64,000 bases of DNA, from the NCBI RefSeq assembly GCF_021919345.1, contig NZ_CP089293.1, positions 3,100,001-3,164,000 of the forward strand. Direction: 5' to 3'. A model generated the notes under the pieces. It saw nothing but the letters and a program-made list of their open reading frames with translations. It searched no databases and had not been told where the DNA came from. The position numbers and the translations under genes were made by a program. Positions 34,014-45,940 of this stretch are shown piece by piece. The stretch comes from Paenarthrobacter nicotinovorans. Its GTDB lineage: Bacteria > Actinomycetota > Actinomycetes > Actinomycetales > Micrococcaceae. Numbering within the stretch: position 1 is the first letter of the stretch; every line of letters starts with the position of its first letter.

Positions 34014-34101
34014 GGGCAGCTCAACTGCGGAGTCGGGGCAGCTCAACTGCGGAGTCGGGGCAGCTCAACTGGACTTGGGGCTGCTCAGTTGCGGACTTGG
34101 G
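34014..34101. repeat. 22-bp tandem repeat, four units, at a convergent gene junction
   Basis: Units of GGGCAGCTCAACTGCGGAGTCG at 34014-34035 and 34036-34057 are identical; a third (34058-34078) is one base shorter and a fourth (34079-34100) is diverged (GGCTGCTCAGTTGCGGACTTG). The array starts at the permease stop and its last unit encodes the final residues of the convergent glycosyltransferase. Confidence 0.85.
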
Positions 34102-35443
34102 CTGCGGCCCACTCCCGCAGCCGTGTGGGAACGTCCGGCACCTCGTCAGTGCGGATAGCGTTCCGGCGCAGCGCCCCAAGCCAGCACGCAAGGATGGCGA
34201 CGGCGCAGAAAACGCCGGCGCTGGAGGCCATGATCCACACACCGGGCGTCTGGACGTTCAGGTCAGCGGCGCCGAGCATTGTGCCGATGGTCTTGGGCGA
34301 GAAGAAGAACACCAAGGTGGCGAGAACGAGAACAGCTGACATCACCGTCCGCTGGGCCTTCAGGCGCACCGGGGTGTCCTTGATGGTCCAGGCAAACGCG
34401 GGCAGGACCACGGCCATCCAGACCCAGTGGTGAGACCAGGAAACCGGGCTGATGAGGAGCATGGCCAGGGCTGTGGTGGAGACGGCCACGACCCGGGCAC
34501 CCTGTTGGCTCGCTGCCCTGATCAGGAAGGCCGCCAGCACCAACGTGCCCAGGCTCAGGGCGAGCCAGGGCAAGGTCACGGCATCCTGGGGTACTCCGAA
34601 GTGCAGCAGCGCACCCTTGATGGAAAGGTTGTCCACGTAGCCGGCCCCGCCGATCCGGGAGGTGTCGGGCAGGATCTCCAACCAGAACTTCAAGGACTCC
34701 GCCGGGCGCACAACCCAGCCAAGCAGGACGGTAAAGGCGAATCCCAGGGACATGTTCGCCAGGCCACGCCAGTCTTTGCGCATCAGGAAATACAGTCCGA
34801 ACACCAGGGGTGTCAGCTTGATGCCTGCGGCGACACCCACCAGGAACCCGCTTGCCCGGGAACCCCTGCGCCTGGAGAGCACCAGCAAGTCCAGTACCAT
34901 GAGGCCCATCAGCAGGATGTTGATCTGGCCAAAGGCCAAAGTCTCGCGCCACGGTCCCAGGAAGAGGATCGCAAGGAAGAGGGCTGCAGCAATCCAACAG
35001 CCCTTCGTGGAGGAGAGCGCGCCCCGGAGGTCTGCCTTGGATGACCAGTAACGGACAATCGTGACCGCCACCCATCCGGCTACGGCAACACCGGCAACGT
35101 TGAAAAGGTTGAGTGCCATGGTTTGCGGCAACCGGGCCAGCAACCCAAACACCAGCGCGGCAAAGGGCGGGTAGGTGAAAGGAAGCTGGGGGCCGCCGGC
35201 CGTCGCCACGGTGGGGCCATAAAGGTCTGAGGGTGAGGCACCGGCCTGGTTCAGGATGCTCCCGCCGAACCAGTACACGCTGAAGTCCAGGCCCTGTTTG
35301 GCCCATTCGGCGAGCATGATCCACACCGGAAACACCACCGCCGCCACGGGCAGCAGTCGCAGCAGTACCGAAGACGTCGGCGCAGTTCTTTGTGGTCGCG
35401 AGGCGGCCGCTGTGGCCCTTGGATCGACGTCAGGCAGTGCCAT
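34085..35443 (-). CDS. GT87-family membrane glycosyltransferase
   Basis: A 452-residue polytopic protein of the DUF2029/GT87 (PimE-like, polyprenol-phosphate-sugar-dependent) family. The conserved first loop has LDFSVYWFGGSIL with the catalytic-type Asp, followed by LPFTYPPFAALVFGLLARL; about ten further hydrophobic helices. It would add a sugar, often mannose, to lipid or cell-wall glycans on the outer face of the membrane. A paralogue occurs at 48.2-49.5 kb. GGGGGA precedes the ATG. The C-terminus is encoded by a tandem-repeat unit. Confidence 0.87.
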   Translation of the reverse strand: MALPDVDPRATAAASRPQRTAPTSSVLLRLLPVAAVVFPVWIMLAEWAKQGLDFSVYWFGGSILNQAGASPSDLYGPTVATAGGPQLPFTYPPFAALVFGLLARLPQTMALNLFNVAGVAVAGWVAVTIVRYWSSKADLRGALSSTKGCWIAAALFLAILFLGPWRETLAFGQINILLMGLMVLDLLVLSRRRGSRASGFLVGVAAGIKLTPLVFGLYFLMRKDWRGLANMSLGFAFTVLLGWVVRPAESLKFWLEILPDTSRIGGAGYVDNLSIKGALLHFGVPQDAVTLPWLALSLGTLVLAAFLIRAASQQGARVVAVSTTALAMLLISPVSWSHHWVWMAVVLPAFAWTIKDTPVRLKAQRTVMSAVLVLATLVFFFSPKTIGTMLGAADLNVQTPGVWIMASSAGVFCAVAILACWLGALRRNAIRTDEVPDVPTRLREWAAAQVRN

Positions 35444-35575
35444 ACAAAATCCCCCAAAATAGCAAAGTCTCAATGGGGGAAGTGTGTCGCCCCCGCACCC
35501 ATCCTACTGAAGGGCCTCCAGGCATCCGCTGAAGCGGGTGGAGCTCCGGCAGCTGCGGGCGCCTACGATGCTGGA

Positions 35576-36751
35576 ATGAGAGATTCAACGACGAACACCT
35601 CCGACATCCTCGCCCTGGACTCCTTGCTTTCGGATGAAGAGCTGGCCCTTCGCGATAAAGTCCGCGATTACACCAGCCAGCGGATCCGCCCGAACATCTC
35701 ACGCTGGTACGAAGACGCGGTCTTTCCCCGGGAGATCGCTCCTGAACTGGGCGAGCTCGGCGTCCTGGGCATGCACCTGGACGGTTACGGCTGTCCCGGC
35801 CGGACCGCCGTCGAATATGGCTTGGCAGCCATGGAGCTGGAAGCCGGCGATTCCGGCATCCGGACCTTCGTCTCGGTGCAGGGTTCACTCGCCATGACCG
35901 CCATCCACAAGTGGGGCTCGGAGGAGCAGAAGGAGCAATGGCTCCCCCGGATGGCTGCGGGCGAACTGATCGGCTGCTTCGCGCTGACCGAACCGACGGC
36001 AGGATCCGATCCGTCGTCCATGACCACCGAGGCCCGTGAGACATCCGAGGGCTGGATTCTCCACGGCGCCAAGCGCTGGATCGGCCTCGCCTCCATTGCC
36101 GATGTGATGGTGGTGTGGGCAAAGACTGATGACGGAATCCGCGGCTTCCTTGTTCCAGCCGGGACGGACGGCGTCACCGCCACGCCGATCGAGCCGAAGC
36201 TCTCCATGCGCGCGTCCGTTCAGTGCGATGTAACGTTCGACGCCGTTCGGCTGGGGCCGGCGGCAATCCTCCCGGGTGCCCTGGGACTGAGGGGCCCGTT
36301 CTCCTGCTTGAACGAGGCACGCTACGGAATCGCGTGGGGCGCCATGGGGGCGGCGCGTGATTCCTACGAGGCCGCACTTTCCTATGCCGCTGACCGTTTG
36401 CAGTTCGGGCGACCGTTGTCCGGCTATCAGCTCACCCAGGAGAAGCTGGTGAACATGCTGCTGGAAATCCAGAAGGGCACCATGCTGGCCCTTCACCTCG
36501 GCCGGTTGAAGGATGCCGGGCAGCTCCAGCCGCAGCAGATTTCCATGGGCAAGCTGAACAATGTCCGGGAAGCCATCAAGATCGCCCGCGAAGCCCGCAC
36601 CATCCTGGGCGGCAACGGCGTCACACTGGACTACTCGCCCCTTCGGCACGCCAACAACCTGGAATCGGTAAGAACGTACGAGGGCACGGACGAGGTCCAC
36701 ACCCTGATCCTGGGCCAACACATCACGGGCATCGGGGCGTTCCGCGGCTGA
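35576..36751 (+). CDS. acyl-CoA dehydrogenase, glutaryl-CoA dehydrogenase-like
   Basis: FAD enzyme of 391 residues. CFALTEPTAGSDPSSM is the flavin-binding motif, RTILGGNGV and the catalytic-base region VRTYEGTDEVHTLILGQHITGIGAF contain the active Glu; these C-terminal signatures and SVQGSLAMTAIHKWGSEEQK are closest to glutaryl-CoA dehydrogenases, which also decarboxylate to crotonyl-CoA. No lysine/tryptophan degradation genes are adjacent, so substrate is inferred only by resemblance. Divergent from the GT87 gene and convergent with the TetR regulator. Confidence 0.9.
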   Translation: MRDSTTNTSDILALDSLLSDEELALRDKVRDYTSQRIRPNISRWYEDAVFPREIAPELGELGVLGMHLDGYGCPGRTAVEYGLAAMELEAGDSGIRTFVSVQGSLAMTAIHKWGSEEQKEQWLPRMAAGELIGCFALTEPTAGSDPSSMTTEARETSEGWILHGAKRWIGLASIADVMVVWAKTDDGIRGFLVPAGTDGVTATPIEPKLSMRASVQCDVTFDAVRLGPAAILPGALGLRGPFSCLNEARYGIAWGAMGAARDSYEAALSYAADRLQFGRPLSGYQLTQEKLVNMLLEIQKGTMLALHLGRLKDAGQLQPQQISMGKLNNVREAIKIAREARTILGGNGVTLDYSPLRHANNLESVRTYEGTDEVHTLILGQHITGIGAFRG

Positions 36752-36788
36752 CCCGCCCACGCGGCTGCCCCAACTGGCCTGCTGACCC

Positions 36789-37403
36789 CTAGTTGGGTTC
36801 CGGGAGGATCACCAGTTCCAGGTAGCCGCGAAGGCCCTTGGCCACGTCCACCTGGTCCGGGGCAAGGAGCCATTGGGTTTGGAGTCCGTCCCAGAGAGCC
36901 ACCAAGGAGGTCGCAGCTTGGTCCGGATCCACGCCCGGGCGGAGCCTGCCAACAGCTGCGAGTTCCTCGAACCGCCGGCCGTAGCTTGCGCGCAACCGCT
37001 CGTAGCGCTCGGTGAAGTAGTCCCGGCCAGGGTGCTCATCCGTGACCGATTCGGCGCAGAGGACCGTATAGAGCTCGATCACTCCGGGAATGTCCTCGTT
37101 GTAGAGGGCCGTCCGGATGACGGAATCGGCCAAGCCCTCTTCCATGTCGTCGGGGAAAGCGCCACTGGTGATCTCGTCCCGACGTTCCAGGACGGACATC
37201 AGGAGGTCGCGCTTGGACGGGAAATAGTGCAGCAAGCTTGTCTGGCTCATCCCTGCACGGTCCGCGACGTCCTGCAGCGATCCCCCGCGGTAGCCACGGG
37301 CAGCGAACACCGCATGCGCAGCGTCCAGAATCGTCTGGCGCCGTTCCTCGGATTTCGCGTAAGGGCCGCGCTTCGCTGCGCGGGCCACGTCCTTTGTGGT
37401 CAT
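36789..37403 (-). CDS. TetR-family regulator of the beta-galactoside operon
   Basis: A 204-residue regulator. The N-terminal helix-turn-helix is SLQDVADRAGMSQTSLLHYFPSKRDLL, preceded by RRQTILDAAHAVFAARGYRG. The ligand domain contains DEHPGRDYFTERYERLR. ATG 37403 is used; the 17 codons upstream lack coding character. It diverges from the sugar transport operon, and a 22-base palindrome lies 37 bases upstream of its start, so repression of both directions is likely. TetR control of a lacZ operon is less usual than LacI control. Confidence 0.88.
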   Translation of the reverse strand: MTTKDVARAAKRGPYAKSEERRQTILDAAHAVFAARGYRGGSLQDVADRAGMSQTSLLHYFPSKRDLLMSVLERRDEITSGAFPDDMEEGLADSVIRTALYNEDIPGVIELYTVLCAESVTDEHPGRDYFTERYERLRASYGRRFEELAAVGRLRPGVDPDQAATSLVALWDGLQTQWLLAPDQVDVAKGLRGYLELVILPEPN

Positions 37404-37435
37404 GGCTAGCCAGTGTACGCGGATCCCGGCCCCTC

Positions 37436-37465
37436 TTGAAATTCGAGTGACCACTCGAATTATCT
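37436..37465 (+). promoter_or_regulatory. promoter of the beta-galactoside operon with embedded operator
   Basis: -35 TTGAAA (37436-37441) and -10 TTATCT (37460-37465) at 18-base spacing. The spacer is filled by an inverted repeat with perfect 10-base arms AATTCGAGTG / CACTCGAATT (37440-37449, 37452-37461) and a two-base centre. A repressor bound here would block RNA polymerase directly. Confidence 0.75.
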
Positions 37466-37547
37466 GTTACCGTGGTCACAATCGACGTGCCGGGGCCCGC
37501 CCTCCGGGTGCCGGCAGCGTCAACCTGACACAAAGAGGTGAAGGCTC

Positions 37548-38882
37548 ATGACCCGTTTCACTCGAAGACAACTTCTGGGCGCTGGCCTGGGCACGGCAGC
37601 CATGGGGCTGCTGTCCGGCTGCGCAACTCCGGGAACCCAGTCCGTGAACAGTGCACCAACCATCCCCACCGCCAGTGGTCCTGTGCGGCTTACGTATTGG
37701 GCTTGGTTGAAGGACTTCCAGAACGTTGCCGACATCTGGAATGCAGCGAATCCAAACATCCAAGTGGACGTCGTCTGGATCCCCGGCGGCAACGCAGGCG
37801 GCTACCAGAAGCTCTACTCGGCACTGGCGGCCGGGGGCGGCCCGGATCTGGCGCAGGTTGAGCTGCGGTCGATTCCGGAGTTCATGCTGGTCAACGGGCT
37901 GGTGGACATCTCCCGCTACGGCGCCAACGACCACGCGCACCTCTACGACCCCACCTTGTGGAAACAGGTCAGCTACACCGGCGGCGTCTACGGAATACCC
38001 CAGGACTCAGGTCCGATGGCCATGTTCTACCAGCCGGCCATTCTGGACAAGGTGGGCGGCACTCCCCCTAAAACCTGGGACGAATGGGCCGGACTGGCCC
38101 GCGAGCTTCGTTCCGTGGACACGTACCTGGACTGCTTCCCGATCAGCGACGCCTCACCCTTCGCTTCTTTCGCCGGACAGGCAGGAGCCGCATGGCTGCG
38201 TCCGGAGGAGGATGGCTGGGTCATCAACATGACCGACGACGCCACGCTCAACACCGCGCGCTTCTTCGACAAAGCGATCGACGACGACCTCGTCACCACT
38301 GCGTACGGTGCCTTCTCACCGGGCTGGTTCGCTGCCGCAGGCAAGGGCGGCATTGCTTCCACCGTCACCGGCAGCTGGGGCGATGCCCTGGTCGAGGGCG
38401 TCAGCGGTTCGGAGGGAAAGTGGCGCGTCGCCCCCATGCCCACGTGGGGCGGCACCGGATTCGGCTCCAGCTACCTTGGCGGTTCCACCGCAGCCGTCCT
38501 GGCCAACAGCAAACACCCCAAGGAAGCGGTGGAGTTCGCCGTCTGGCTGACAACTTCGAAAGATGGCATCGACGCCGAGATCAAAAACAGCGGCATCGGG
38601 TGGTCGCCGAATCCCGATTTCATTGGCACGGACCGGCAACAACCTTCGGCTTTCTTCGGCGGCCAGAACTACAACCAGGACATCTTCGTCCCGGCAGCCC
38701 AGCAGCAAAACCCTGACTGGTCCTGGTGGCCCGTAACCCAGCAGTCCTTCAACATCCTCAGTGACGGCTTCCGGAAGAAGGCCTTCGGGACCTCCCTGGT
38801 GGACTCGATTGCCGCTTCCGAGCAGCAAATCATCACCGTTTTCAAGAACAAGGGCCTCACCATCCGGAAGGAAACGGCATGA
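37548..38882 (+). CDS. CUT1 sugar-binding lipoprotein (beta-galactoside locus)
   Basis: A 444-residue solute-binding protein. The N-terminus TRRQLLGAG with Arg6-Arg7 resembles a Tat signal, ending in a lipobox LLSGC with Cys25. The mature part has typical ABC sugar-binding signatures such as LTYWAWLKDFQNVADIWNAANP, YQPAILDKVGGTPPKTWDEW and VTGSWGDALVEG. First gene of the operon with the permeases and beta-galactosidase, so lactose or another beta-galactoside is the likely ligand. Confidence 0.92.
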   Translation: MTRFTRRQLLGAGLGTAAMGLLSGCATPGTQSVNSAPTIPTASGPVRLTYWAWLKDFQNVADIWNAANPNIQVDVVWIPGGNAGGYQKLYSALAAGGGPDLAQVELRSIPEFMLVNGLVDISRYGANDHAHLYDPTLWKQVSYTGGVYGIPQDSGPMAMFYQPAILDKVGGTPPKTWDEWAGLARELRSVDTYLDCFPISDASPFASFAGQAGAAWLRPEEDGWVINMTDDATLNTARFFDKAIDDDLVTTAYGAFSPGWFAAAGKGGIASTVTGSWGDALVEGVSGSEGKWRVAPMPTWGGTGFGSSYLGGSTAAVLANSKHPKEAVEFAVWLTTSKDGIDAEIKNSGIGWSPNPDFIGTDRQQPSAFFGGQNYNQDIFVPAAQQQNPDWSWWPVTQQSFNILSDGFRKKAFGTSLVDSIAASEQQIITVFKNKGLTIRKETA

Positions 38883-39826
38883 CGACCACCCGCATGGCAC
38901 CTACCGCAGAGCGTCACGAAGAAGCACCCCGCCGGGGCAAGCGCACCGGCGCAGCGGCGCGCGCGCCCTGGCTTCTCCTGGCCCCGTTCCTGGCGCTTTT
39001 CGCCCTCACGTTCCTGCTGCCCATTGTGGTGGCGATCCTCTCCAGCTTCACCAAGGTGAGCAGGAGCGGGCTCTTCGGCGAGGCGGGCGTGACCAGTGAG
39101 TTCGCCGGGTTCGGCAACTATGCCCAGGCTTTGGCAGACGGCAGTTTCGTGGCATCGATCGGCCGCATGCTGCTGTTCGGCATCGTCCAGGTCCCCGTCA
39201 TGATCGTCCTCTGCACTGTCCTGGCTTTGATGTTGGAATCGGCATCGGCCAAATGGCCCGGCTTCTTCCGCGCCGCCTACTTCATGCCCTACGGCGTTCC
39301 CGGCGTCATTGCCACCATCCTGTGGTCCTTCCTCTATGTGCCCGGCCTCAGCCCCCTGTTCGACGCGGCCAAGCTCGTCGGCCTTACCCCGGACTTCCTG
39401 GGCGCCAACAGCGTGTTGTGGTCCATCGCCAACATCGTCACCTGGAGTTACACCGGCTACAACATGCTGATCATCGTGGCGCAGCTCAAGGCCATTCCGG
39501 TGGAACTCTACGAGGCGGCAAAGGTGGACGGAGCGTCCACCTGGCGGGTTGCCCGCAGCATCCAGCTTCCCCTGATCCGTCCGGCCCTCATGCTCACCAC
39601 GGTGTTTTCGATCATCGGCACCCTGCAGTTGTTCGCTGAAGCGCAGGTCCTCAAAACCGTGGCCCCTGCCATTGACAGCCAGTACACGCCCAACCTGAGC
39701 GCCTACACCACGGCCTTCGCCTACAACGACTACAACGTCGCGGCCGCCCAGTCGGTCATCATCGCCGTCGCCGCCTTCACCCTTTCGTTCGCCTTCCTCG
39801 CACTGACCAACAGGAAGTCATCATGA
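38879..39826 (+). CDS. CUT1 sugar ABC transporter permease (MalF-like)
   Basis: A 315-residue inner-membrane subunit. A basic N-terminus precedes six helices; the EAA loop is PVELYEAAKVDGASTWRVARSIQLPLIRPALM. The ATG overlaps the binding-protein stop by four bases and its own end overlaps the next permease by four, indicating coupled translation. Confidence 0.92.
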   Translation: MTTTRMAPTAERHEEAPRRGKRTGAAARAPWLLLAPFLALFALTFLLPIVVAILSSFTKVSRSGLFGEAGVTSEFAGFGNYAQALADGSFVASIGRMLLFGIVQVPVMIVLCTVLALMLESASAKWPGFFRAAYFMPYGVPGVIATILWSFLYVPGLSPLFDAAKLVGLTPDFLGANSVLWSIANIVTWSYTGYNMLIIVAQLKAIPVELYEAAKVDGASTWRVARSIQLPLIRPALMLTTVFSIIGTLQLFAEAQVLKTVAPAIDSQYTPNLSAYTTAFAYNDYNVAAAQSVIIAVAAFTLSFAFLALTNRKSS

Positions 39827-40737
39827 CCGCTACAGCTACCAAGTCACCCGCGACAGCCGCTGCCAAGGCCCGGTCCGCGGGTCCGGACCGATCAGCCGGA
39901 CGACGCCGGTCGTCCACCATCATTGTCACCGCCCTTTTGGTGGTGGTTGCCCTCTACTTCCTGATTCCCGTGTACTGGGTCTTCGTCGCCTCCACGAAGT
40001 CCACGTCCGACCTTTTCTCCACCAATGGCTTCTGGTTCGCTCCCACGTTCTCCCTGTGGGAAAACATCGGCCGCGTAGTCAGCTACGACAACGGAATCTT
40101 TGGCCGCTGGTTCCTGAACTCGGCCATCTACGCCGGCGTCGGCGCGCTCCTGGCCACGTACTTCGCGGCAGCAGGCGGCTACGCCCTGGCCAAGTACGAG
40201 TTCAAGGGACGCAACCTGGTGTTCGGCACCATCCTCGGCGGCGTGCTGGTTCCCGGTACAGCGACGGCGCTTCCGTTGTTCCTGCTGTTCAGCCAGATGG
40301 GCCTGGCCAACACGTACTGGAGTGTGTTGTTGCCTTCGCTGGTCTCGCCGTTCGGTCTGTTCCTGTGCAGGATCTACGCGCAGGCAACGGTGGACACTTC
40401 GCTGATCGAGGCCGCCAGGATCGATGGCGCCGGCGAACTCCGCATCTTCCATACGATCGGGCTCAAGGTACTGACCCCTGCGCTGGTCACGGTGTTCCTG
40501 TTCCAGCTGGTCGGTATCTGGAACAACTACTTCCTGCCGCTGGTCATGCTCTCCGACTCCGAGCTCTACCCCATCACTTTGGGCCTGAACAACTGGCTCA
40601 GCCAGGTGGACCGCTTGCCCGAATTCTACGAACTGACTACCGGCGGGGTGCTGCTTTCCATCATTCCGCTCAGCATCGCCATGATTGTCCTGCAGCGCTT
40701 CTGGCGCGGTGGACTGACAGAAGGAGCCGTCAAGTAA
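39823..40737 (+). CDS. CUT1 sugar ABC transporter permease (MalG-like)
   Basis: A 304-residue membrane subunit. The coupling loop is DTSLIEAARIDGAGELRIFHTIGLKVL, and the protein ends RFWRGGLTEGAVK, as MalG-type permeases do. Its stop abuts the beta-galactosidase ATG with no gap. No ATPase gene is present in the operon, so a shared MsiK-type ATPase elsewhere must energise transport. Confidence 0.92.
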   Translation: MTATATKSPATAAAKARSAGPDRSAGRRRSSTIIVTALLVVVALYFLIPVYWVFVASTKSTSDLFSTNGFWFAPTFSLWENIGRVVSYDNGIFGRWFLNSAIYAGVGALLATYFAAAGGYALAKYEFKGRNLVFGTILGGVLVPGTATALPLFLLFSQMGLANTYWSVLLPSLVSPFGLFLCRIYAQATVDTSLIEAARIDGAGELRIFHTIGLKVLTPALVTVFLFQLVGIWNNYFLPLVMLSDSELYPITLGLNNWLSQVDRLPEFYELTTGGVLLSIIPLSIAMIVLQRFWRGGLTEGAVK

Positions 40738-43824
<3,087 letters not shown>

Positions 43825-43835
43825 TACCCCTTCCG

Positions 43836-43894
43836 TTGTGGGGCCCGCTCTGCGCGACTCCAGAGGAGAATGGAGCGCAGAGCGGGCCCCGCAA
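43836..43894. terminator. hairpin between lacZ and the MFS gene
   Basis: 20-base arms (43836-43855 and 43875-43894; one mismatch) rich in GGGCCCGCTCTGCGC around a 19-base loop. It lies between convergent genes, 11 bases after the lacZ stop and 5 bases after the MFS stop. No T-tract. Confidence 0.6.
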
Positions 43895-43899
43895 CATCG

Positions 43900-45270
43900 T
43901 CAGGCAACAGCGATGGGTTCCTTCTTCGCCGCGTCCTTGCGGATGGTGGCACTGATGACCGCAGCCACCGTGCACATGGCTGCCGCCCCCAGCCAGGCGT
44001 AGTTGTAGTGACCGGTGGCGTCGCGGATGAACCCGGCAGCCAGGGCGGCCGCAGCGGCCCCGAGCTGGTGGGCGGCAAACACCCAGCCGAACACCACAGA
44101 ACCGTCTGCGCCGAACACCGAGCGACAGATGGCTGCGGTGGGCGGCACGGTGGCTACCCAATCGAGTCCGTACACCACCACGAAGATGATCATGCTCGGT
44201 TCCACGGATGAGCCCAGCAGCAACGGCAGAACCAGCAGCCCGATCCCCCGGAACTGGTAGTACACGGCCAACAGGACTTTCGGGTTGAACCTGTCGGTCA
44301 GCCAGCCGGAGGCGATGGTCCCCACGATGTCGAAAATCCCGACGACGGCCAACAAGCCTGCCGCCGTGGTTTCGGGCATGCCGTGATCGTGTGCCGACGG
44401 AATGAAGTGCGTGCCGATCAGCCCATTGGTGGTGGCTCCACAAATCGCGAAGCCCGCGGCCAAGGCCCAGAACGTCCGCACTTTGGCGGCCCGCTTGAGC
44501 ACCTTCAGGGCTCGGACGGCAGCGTTCGCGGAGTCTTTGGGAAGCGCAGGCTCAGGCTTGCCGGACGCCGCAGAGGTGGCTCCGGCGTCGGCGGCGGGAA
44601 CCACCGGTTCCTCAGCCCCATAAGGCAACACCCCGACGTCGGCCGGCGAGTTCCGCAACCACCGCAGCACCAGCGGTACCACTGCGAGCGCACCCGCAGC
44701 GATAAGGAGGGAGGCTCCACGCCACCCGGGGTTCTGCGCTAGGGCGGCAATGAAGGGCAGGAACACCAGCTGGCCGGCGGCACTTCCTGCCGTGAGGATG
44801 CCGATGACCAGGCCGCGGCTCTTGGCGAACCAGGTGTTGGCGATGGTCGCCGCGAAGACGAGTGCCATGGATCCCGTTCCCAGCCCGATGAGCACTCCCC
44901 ACGTAAGCAGGATCTGCCACGACTGGTTCACCAGGACCGTCAAAGCTGAACCCAGACCGATCAGGCACAGCGCCAACGCGGTTACTTTGCGGATGCCGAA
45001 GCGTTCCATGAGGGCCGCAGCGAAAGGTGCCGTCAGTCCGAAGAGAACCAGGTTGATGCTGACAGCCAACGACAACACCGTGGTGGACCAGCCGAACTCC
45101 TGCTGCAACGGGACCATTAGCACGCCCGGTGCTGCACGGAAACCGGCAGCTCCCACCAGCGCAAGGAAGGCCACCGCCGCCACGATCCAGGCAGGGTGGA
45201 GACGGCGACGCTTGCCGGAAGGAAGCCGCGGCGGTTCGGTGGGGACCCCTGTGACGTCGGGAGCGGTCAT
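43900..45270 (-). CDS. MFS transporter, OFA/monocarboxylate-type
   Basis: A 456-residue, 12-helix MFS protein. LMVPLQQEFGWSTTVLSLAVSINLVLFGLTAPFAAALMERFGIRK is characteristic of the oxalate/formate antiporter and monocarboxylate branch; a cytoplasmic loop between helices six and seven is rich in Ala/Glu. Its first four bases overlap the HxlR regulator stop (ATGA), so the regulator and transporter form one unit; substrate unknown. Confidence 0.87.
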   Translation of the reverse strand: MTAPDVTGVPTEPPRLPSGKRRRLHPAWIVAAVAFLALVGAAGFRAAPGVLMVPLQQEFGWSTTVLSLAVSINLVLFGLTAPFAAALMERFGIRKVTALALCLIGLGSALTVLVNQSWQILLTWGVLIGLGTGSMALVFAATIANTWFAKSRGLVIGILTAGSAAGQLVFLPFIAALAQNPGWRGASLLIAAGALAVVPLVLRWLRNSPADVGVLPYGAEEPVVPAADAGATSAASGKPEPALPKDSANAAVRALKVLKRAAKVRTFWALAAGFAICGATTNGLIGTHFIPSAHDHGMPETTAAGLLAVVGIFDIVGTIASGWLTDRFNPKVLLAVYYQFRGIGLLVLPLLLGSSVEPSMIIFVVVYGLDWVATVPPTAAICRSVFGADGSVVFGWVFAAHQLGAAAAALAAGFIRDATGHYNYAWLGAAAMCTVAAVISATIRKDAAKKEPIAVA

Positions 45271-45809
45271 GCGGGGATCTCCGTTTCAGAGGGAGCTGCT
45301 GTGCTTGCTTCAGATGGCGCCACGGCGAGCGGAACCGGGTGGTCCGTCCGCTTGAAGCTGTGCCAGCTCGTGTTGGCGGCGGTCAGTCGGGTGCCGCAGT
45401 GGGTGCAGGTATCGGCCGACGACGTCGCCTGTCCGCAGTCCGTGTGGATGACCCGCATGTGGGATACCTCGTTGGGTGCGTCCAAGTGTTTCTCTGCCCA
45501 GATGATGATGGCGTTCAGGACGGGCAGGGAGTCCTCGCCCTTGGCGGTGAGGACATACTCCTGCCGTGTGCGGCTCCCGTCCTGGTAGGGGCGCTGTGCC
45601 AGCAAACCGGCCTCGAGCAACCATCCCAAGCGCTTGCTGAGGACTGTATCGGCTACTTCGAGCCTTTGCTTGATGGCGTCGAAACGGCCGTTGCCGAAAA
45701 AGATTTCCCGCAGCACCAGGCTTCCCCAAGGGTCGCCAAGGACATCAAGGCCACGGGCGAGGCTGCACGTGCGGGCAGACCAGTCAGAGCGAAGAGGCAT
45801 GCGAACCAA
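45267..45809 (-). CDS. HxlR-family regulator with C-terminal zinc-ribbon-like segment
   Basis: A 180-residue regulator. The winged helix is recognisable in ARGLDVLGDPWGSLVLREIFFGNGRFDAIKQRLEVADTVLSKRLGWLLEAGLLAQRPY. After about residue 120 a CGQATSSADTCTHCG stretch provides three cysteines and nearby histidines that could bind zinc; this tail is not universal in HxlR proteins. The frame opens at TTG 45809; ATG 45800 is an alternative. A palindrome directly upstream is a candidate autoregulatory site. Confidence 0.85.
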   Translation of the reverse strand: MVRMPLRSDWSARTCSLARGLDVLGDPWGSLVLREIFFGNGRFDAIKQRLEVADTVLSKRLGWLLEAGLLAQRPYQDGSRTRQEYVLTAKGEDSLPVLNAIIIWAEKHLDAPNEVSHMRVIHTDCGQATSSADTCTHCGTRLTAANTSWHSFKRTDHPVPLAVAPSEASTAAPSETEIPA

Positions 45810-45810
45810 G

Positions 45811-45837
45811 CTAGTTGACTTTCCTAAAGAAAGCTAG
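45811..45837. promoter_or_regulatory. candidate HxlR operator
   Basis: Inverted repeat CTAG-N4-CTTTC-N5-GAAAG-CTAG, with 5-base arms at 45819-45823 and 45829-45833 and outer CTAG boxes at both ends. It is immediately upstream of the regulator start and may also overlap its ribosome site. Confidence 0.5.
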
Positions 45838-45940
45838 AGGATGACGGCGACACACCCTGCAGGTTTTGCCAGGTTCACTCACGGTTCATCTGGGGTGCCT
45901 ACGCTTGCCGGGTCTACTCTGACCACGAAAGGCACCCTGA

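Noticed and set aside
34014..34101. CRISPR array
   Set aside because: Repeats are contiguous with no unique spacers, and no cas genes are in the window.
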